From the IMG/VR virus record IMGVR_UViG_3300032331_001077, positions 1 to 44,075 of that record: DNA of 44,075 nt. One strand, given 5' to 3'. Shown here in pieces: positions 43,514-44,075 of the stretch. Positions within the stretch are counted from its first letter, which is position 1. The number at the start of each line of letters is the position of its first letter. This DNA is from a virus. The position numbers were made by a program, and so were the translations under genes. The notes under the pieces are model-generated. The model saw only the letters and a list, made by a program, of their open reading frames with translations. It was not told the origin of the DNA and searched no databases.

Positions 43514-43941
43514 TGCCCAGCTACCGCTTCCAGTGCAACGCCTGCGGGTTGTCGTTCATGGCGCGGGCGCGTCCCGACGCTTCGGAGTCTCCCTGCGAGT
43601 GCGGCGAGCTCGGCAAGCGCACGCTTCCCAAGAGCGTGAACGTGGCCCTCTCCGGGGGGACCGTGGACCTCACCAAGGACACGGGGCTCTCGGGCATCGA
43701 CTACAACTTCGACCGGGCCGTGGGGGAGAGCTCCAAGAAGAACTGGCGAGGGATCGCCCAGCGGCAACGGAGCAAGCTCGACGTGATCCGGGCGAACAAC
43801 GTCACGGGCTGGGACCTCTCCAAGAACACGGACGGGACGTACCGGGTGATGAACTCGGAGGAGCGTGCGGCCAGTGAACGCTCTCGGGAGTTTCACTTCA
43901 AGGCCGTGAAGCAGGGCAAGGACAAAGGGCTGCTGAAGTAG
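43513..43941 (+). CDS. Second FmdB-like zinc-ribbon protein
   Basis: This 142-residue protein starts at GTG 43513, overlapping the preceding stop. It begins MPSYRFQCNACGLSFMARA and continues CECGELGKRTLPKSVNV, an FmdB-like two-knuckle zinc ribbon, then a Lys/Arg-rich helical part (SSKKNWRGIAQRQRSKLDVIRANNV) and EERAASERSREFHFKAVKQGKDK. It is a distant relative of the 20450 protein in the first 45 residues only. It probably binds a virion partner or nucleic acid; unknown. Confidence 0.75.
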   Translation: MPSYRFQCNACGLSFMARARPDASESPCECGELGKRTLPKSVNVALSGGTVDLTKDTGLSGIDYNFDRAVGESSKKNWRGIAQRQRSKLDVIRANNVTGWDLSKNTDGTYRVMNSEERAASERSREFHFKAVKQGKDKGLLK

Positions 43942-44065
43942 CAGTTTCCTGCGGTTCCGGCCTTATACCGAGAGCCTTCGTGTAGCGCCCCCGCAGTCGT
44001 GAGCTTTCCGCACCGGGATATTCCCGTCGGTCCGTTAGCTTTGGGGGGCTACTCGGAGTCCCACC
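43942..44065 (+). other. Intergenic gap with a short inverted repeat
   Basis: This 124-bp gap contains CTTATACC near 43960 and a perfect CGGGA-TAT-TCCCG hairpin (44014-44026). No gene or clear terminator was seen. It probably contains the start signals of the next gene. Confidence 0.4.
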
Positions 44066-44075
44066 ATGCCCAGTC
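44066..44075 (+). CDS. Start of a further gene, cut by the window edge
   Basis: ATG 44066 after GGAGTCCCACC opens a frame (Met-Pro-Ser) that runs off the window. Only three codons are visible, so nothing can be said about the product; the spacing of GGAG to ATG is normal. Confidence 0.35.

Noticed and set aside
1-44075. tRNA or rRNA genes
   Set aside because: No cloverleaf-like or rRNA-conserved sequence was noticed by eye on either strand in the gaps. A tRNAscan/Infernal run would be decisive.

Overview
The window is a stretch of the virion (late) gene module of a large tailed phage (Caudoviricetes) with a GC-rich genome. Evidence for this is a terminase large subunit running in from the left edge, then a portal protein, a probable prohead protease, an acidic scaffold-like protein, a decoration-like protein, an HK97-fold major capsid protein, tail-fibre-like proteins and neck/tail-completion-like proteins, nearly all on the + strand with short or overlapping junctions. 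No tRNA, rRNA, CRISPR array or integrase was seen. The host cannot be named. A small lipoprotein with a clear lipobox and Asp-Ala-Ser repeats resembles surface lipoproteins common in Myxococcota, which is only a weak hint.

Layout: 1-3473 packaging (TerL, two small proteins, portal). 3484-3783 is a minus-strand remnant of an IS605-type TnpB. 3823-9261 holds a small protein, an HNH homing endonuclease of different base composition, a HAD-type 'Swiss army knife' RNA-repair phosphatase, and a 1321-residue fusion of a 2H phosphoesterase, a type IB topoisomerase and a very long coiled coil. 9342-13614 is the head-assembly block (acidic protein, zinc protein, protease, scaffold-like protein), closed by a strong terminator. 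13804-15405 holds the decoration-like and major capsid proteins, closed by a second terminator. 15570-27209 holds a lipoprotein, a minus-strand Pro/Val-rich protein, several unassigned virion proteins, a SWIM zinc-finger protein, an FmdB-type zinc ribbon and a fibre/tail block.

27257-31162 is an accessory island: an EDxHD (Vsr-like) homing endonuclease, a methyltransferase-like protein, a frameshifted gene, a gene with a 22-bp tandem duplication, and a multi-zinc-finger/coiled-coil protein. 31285-38916 is a second accessory block: zinc metallopeptidase, membrane protein, metacaspase, Fe/Mn superoxide dismutase, a large vWA protein and short minus-strand genes. 38936-43941 returns to small coiled-coil/membrane proteins, tail-completion-like proteins, an actin-like ATPase and a second FmdB-like zinc ribbon.

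Two signals tie unrelated genes together. First, the peptide RVA[A/S/T]R[F/Y/H] occurs eight times in six otherwise unrelated proteins, three of them at the domain borders and C-terminus of the 2H-topoisomerase fusion. This suggests a virion-targeting or processing tag. Second, five genes (lipoprotein, metallopeptidase, membrane protein, metacaspase, LIRLAH-motif protein) begin with CTAT exactly 18 nt before ATG, followed by a short inverted repeat and no ordinary ribosome-binding site. This suggests a small co-regulated set of phage genes. My working model, which is inference, is a virion that packages or delivers enzymes (topoisomerase, 2H phosphoesterase, peptidase and perhaps others) along with the DNA.
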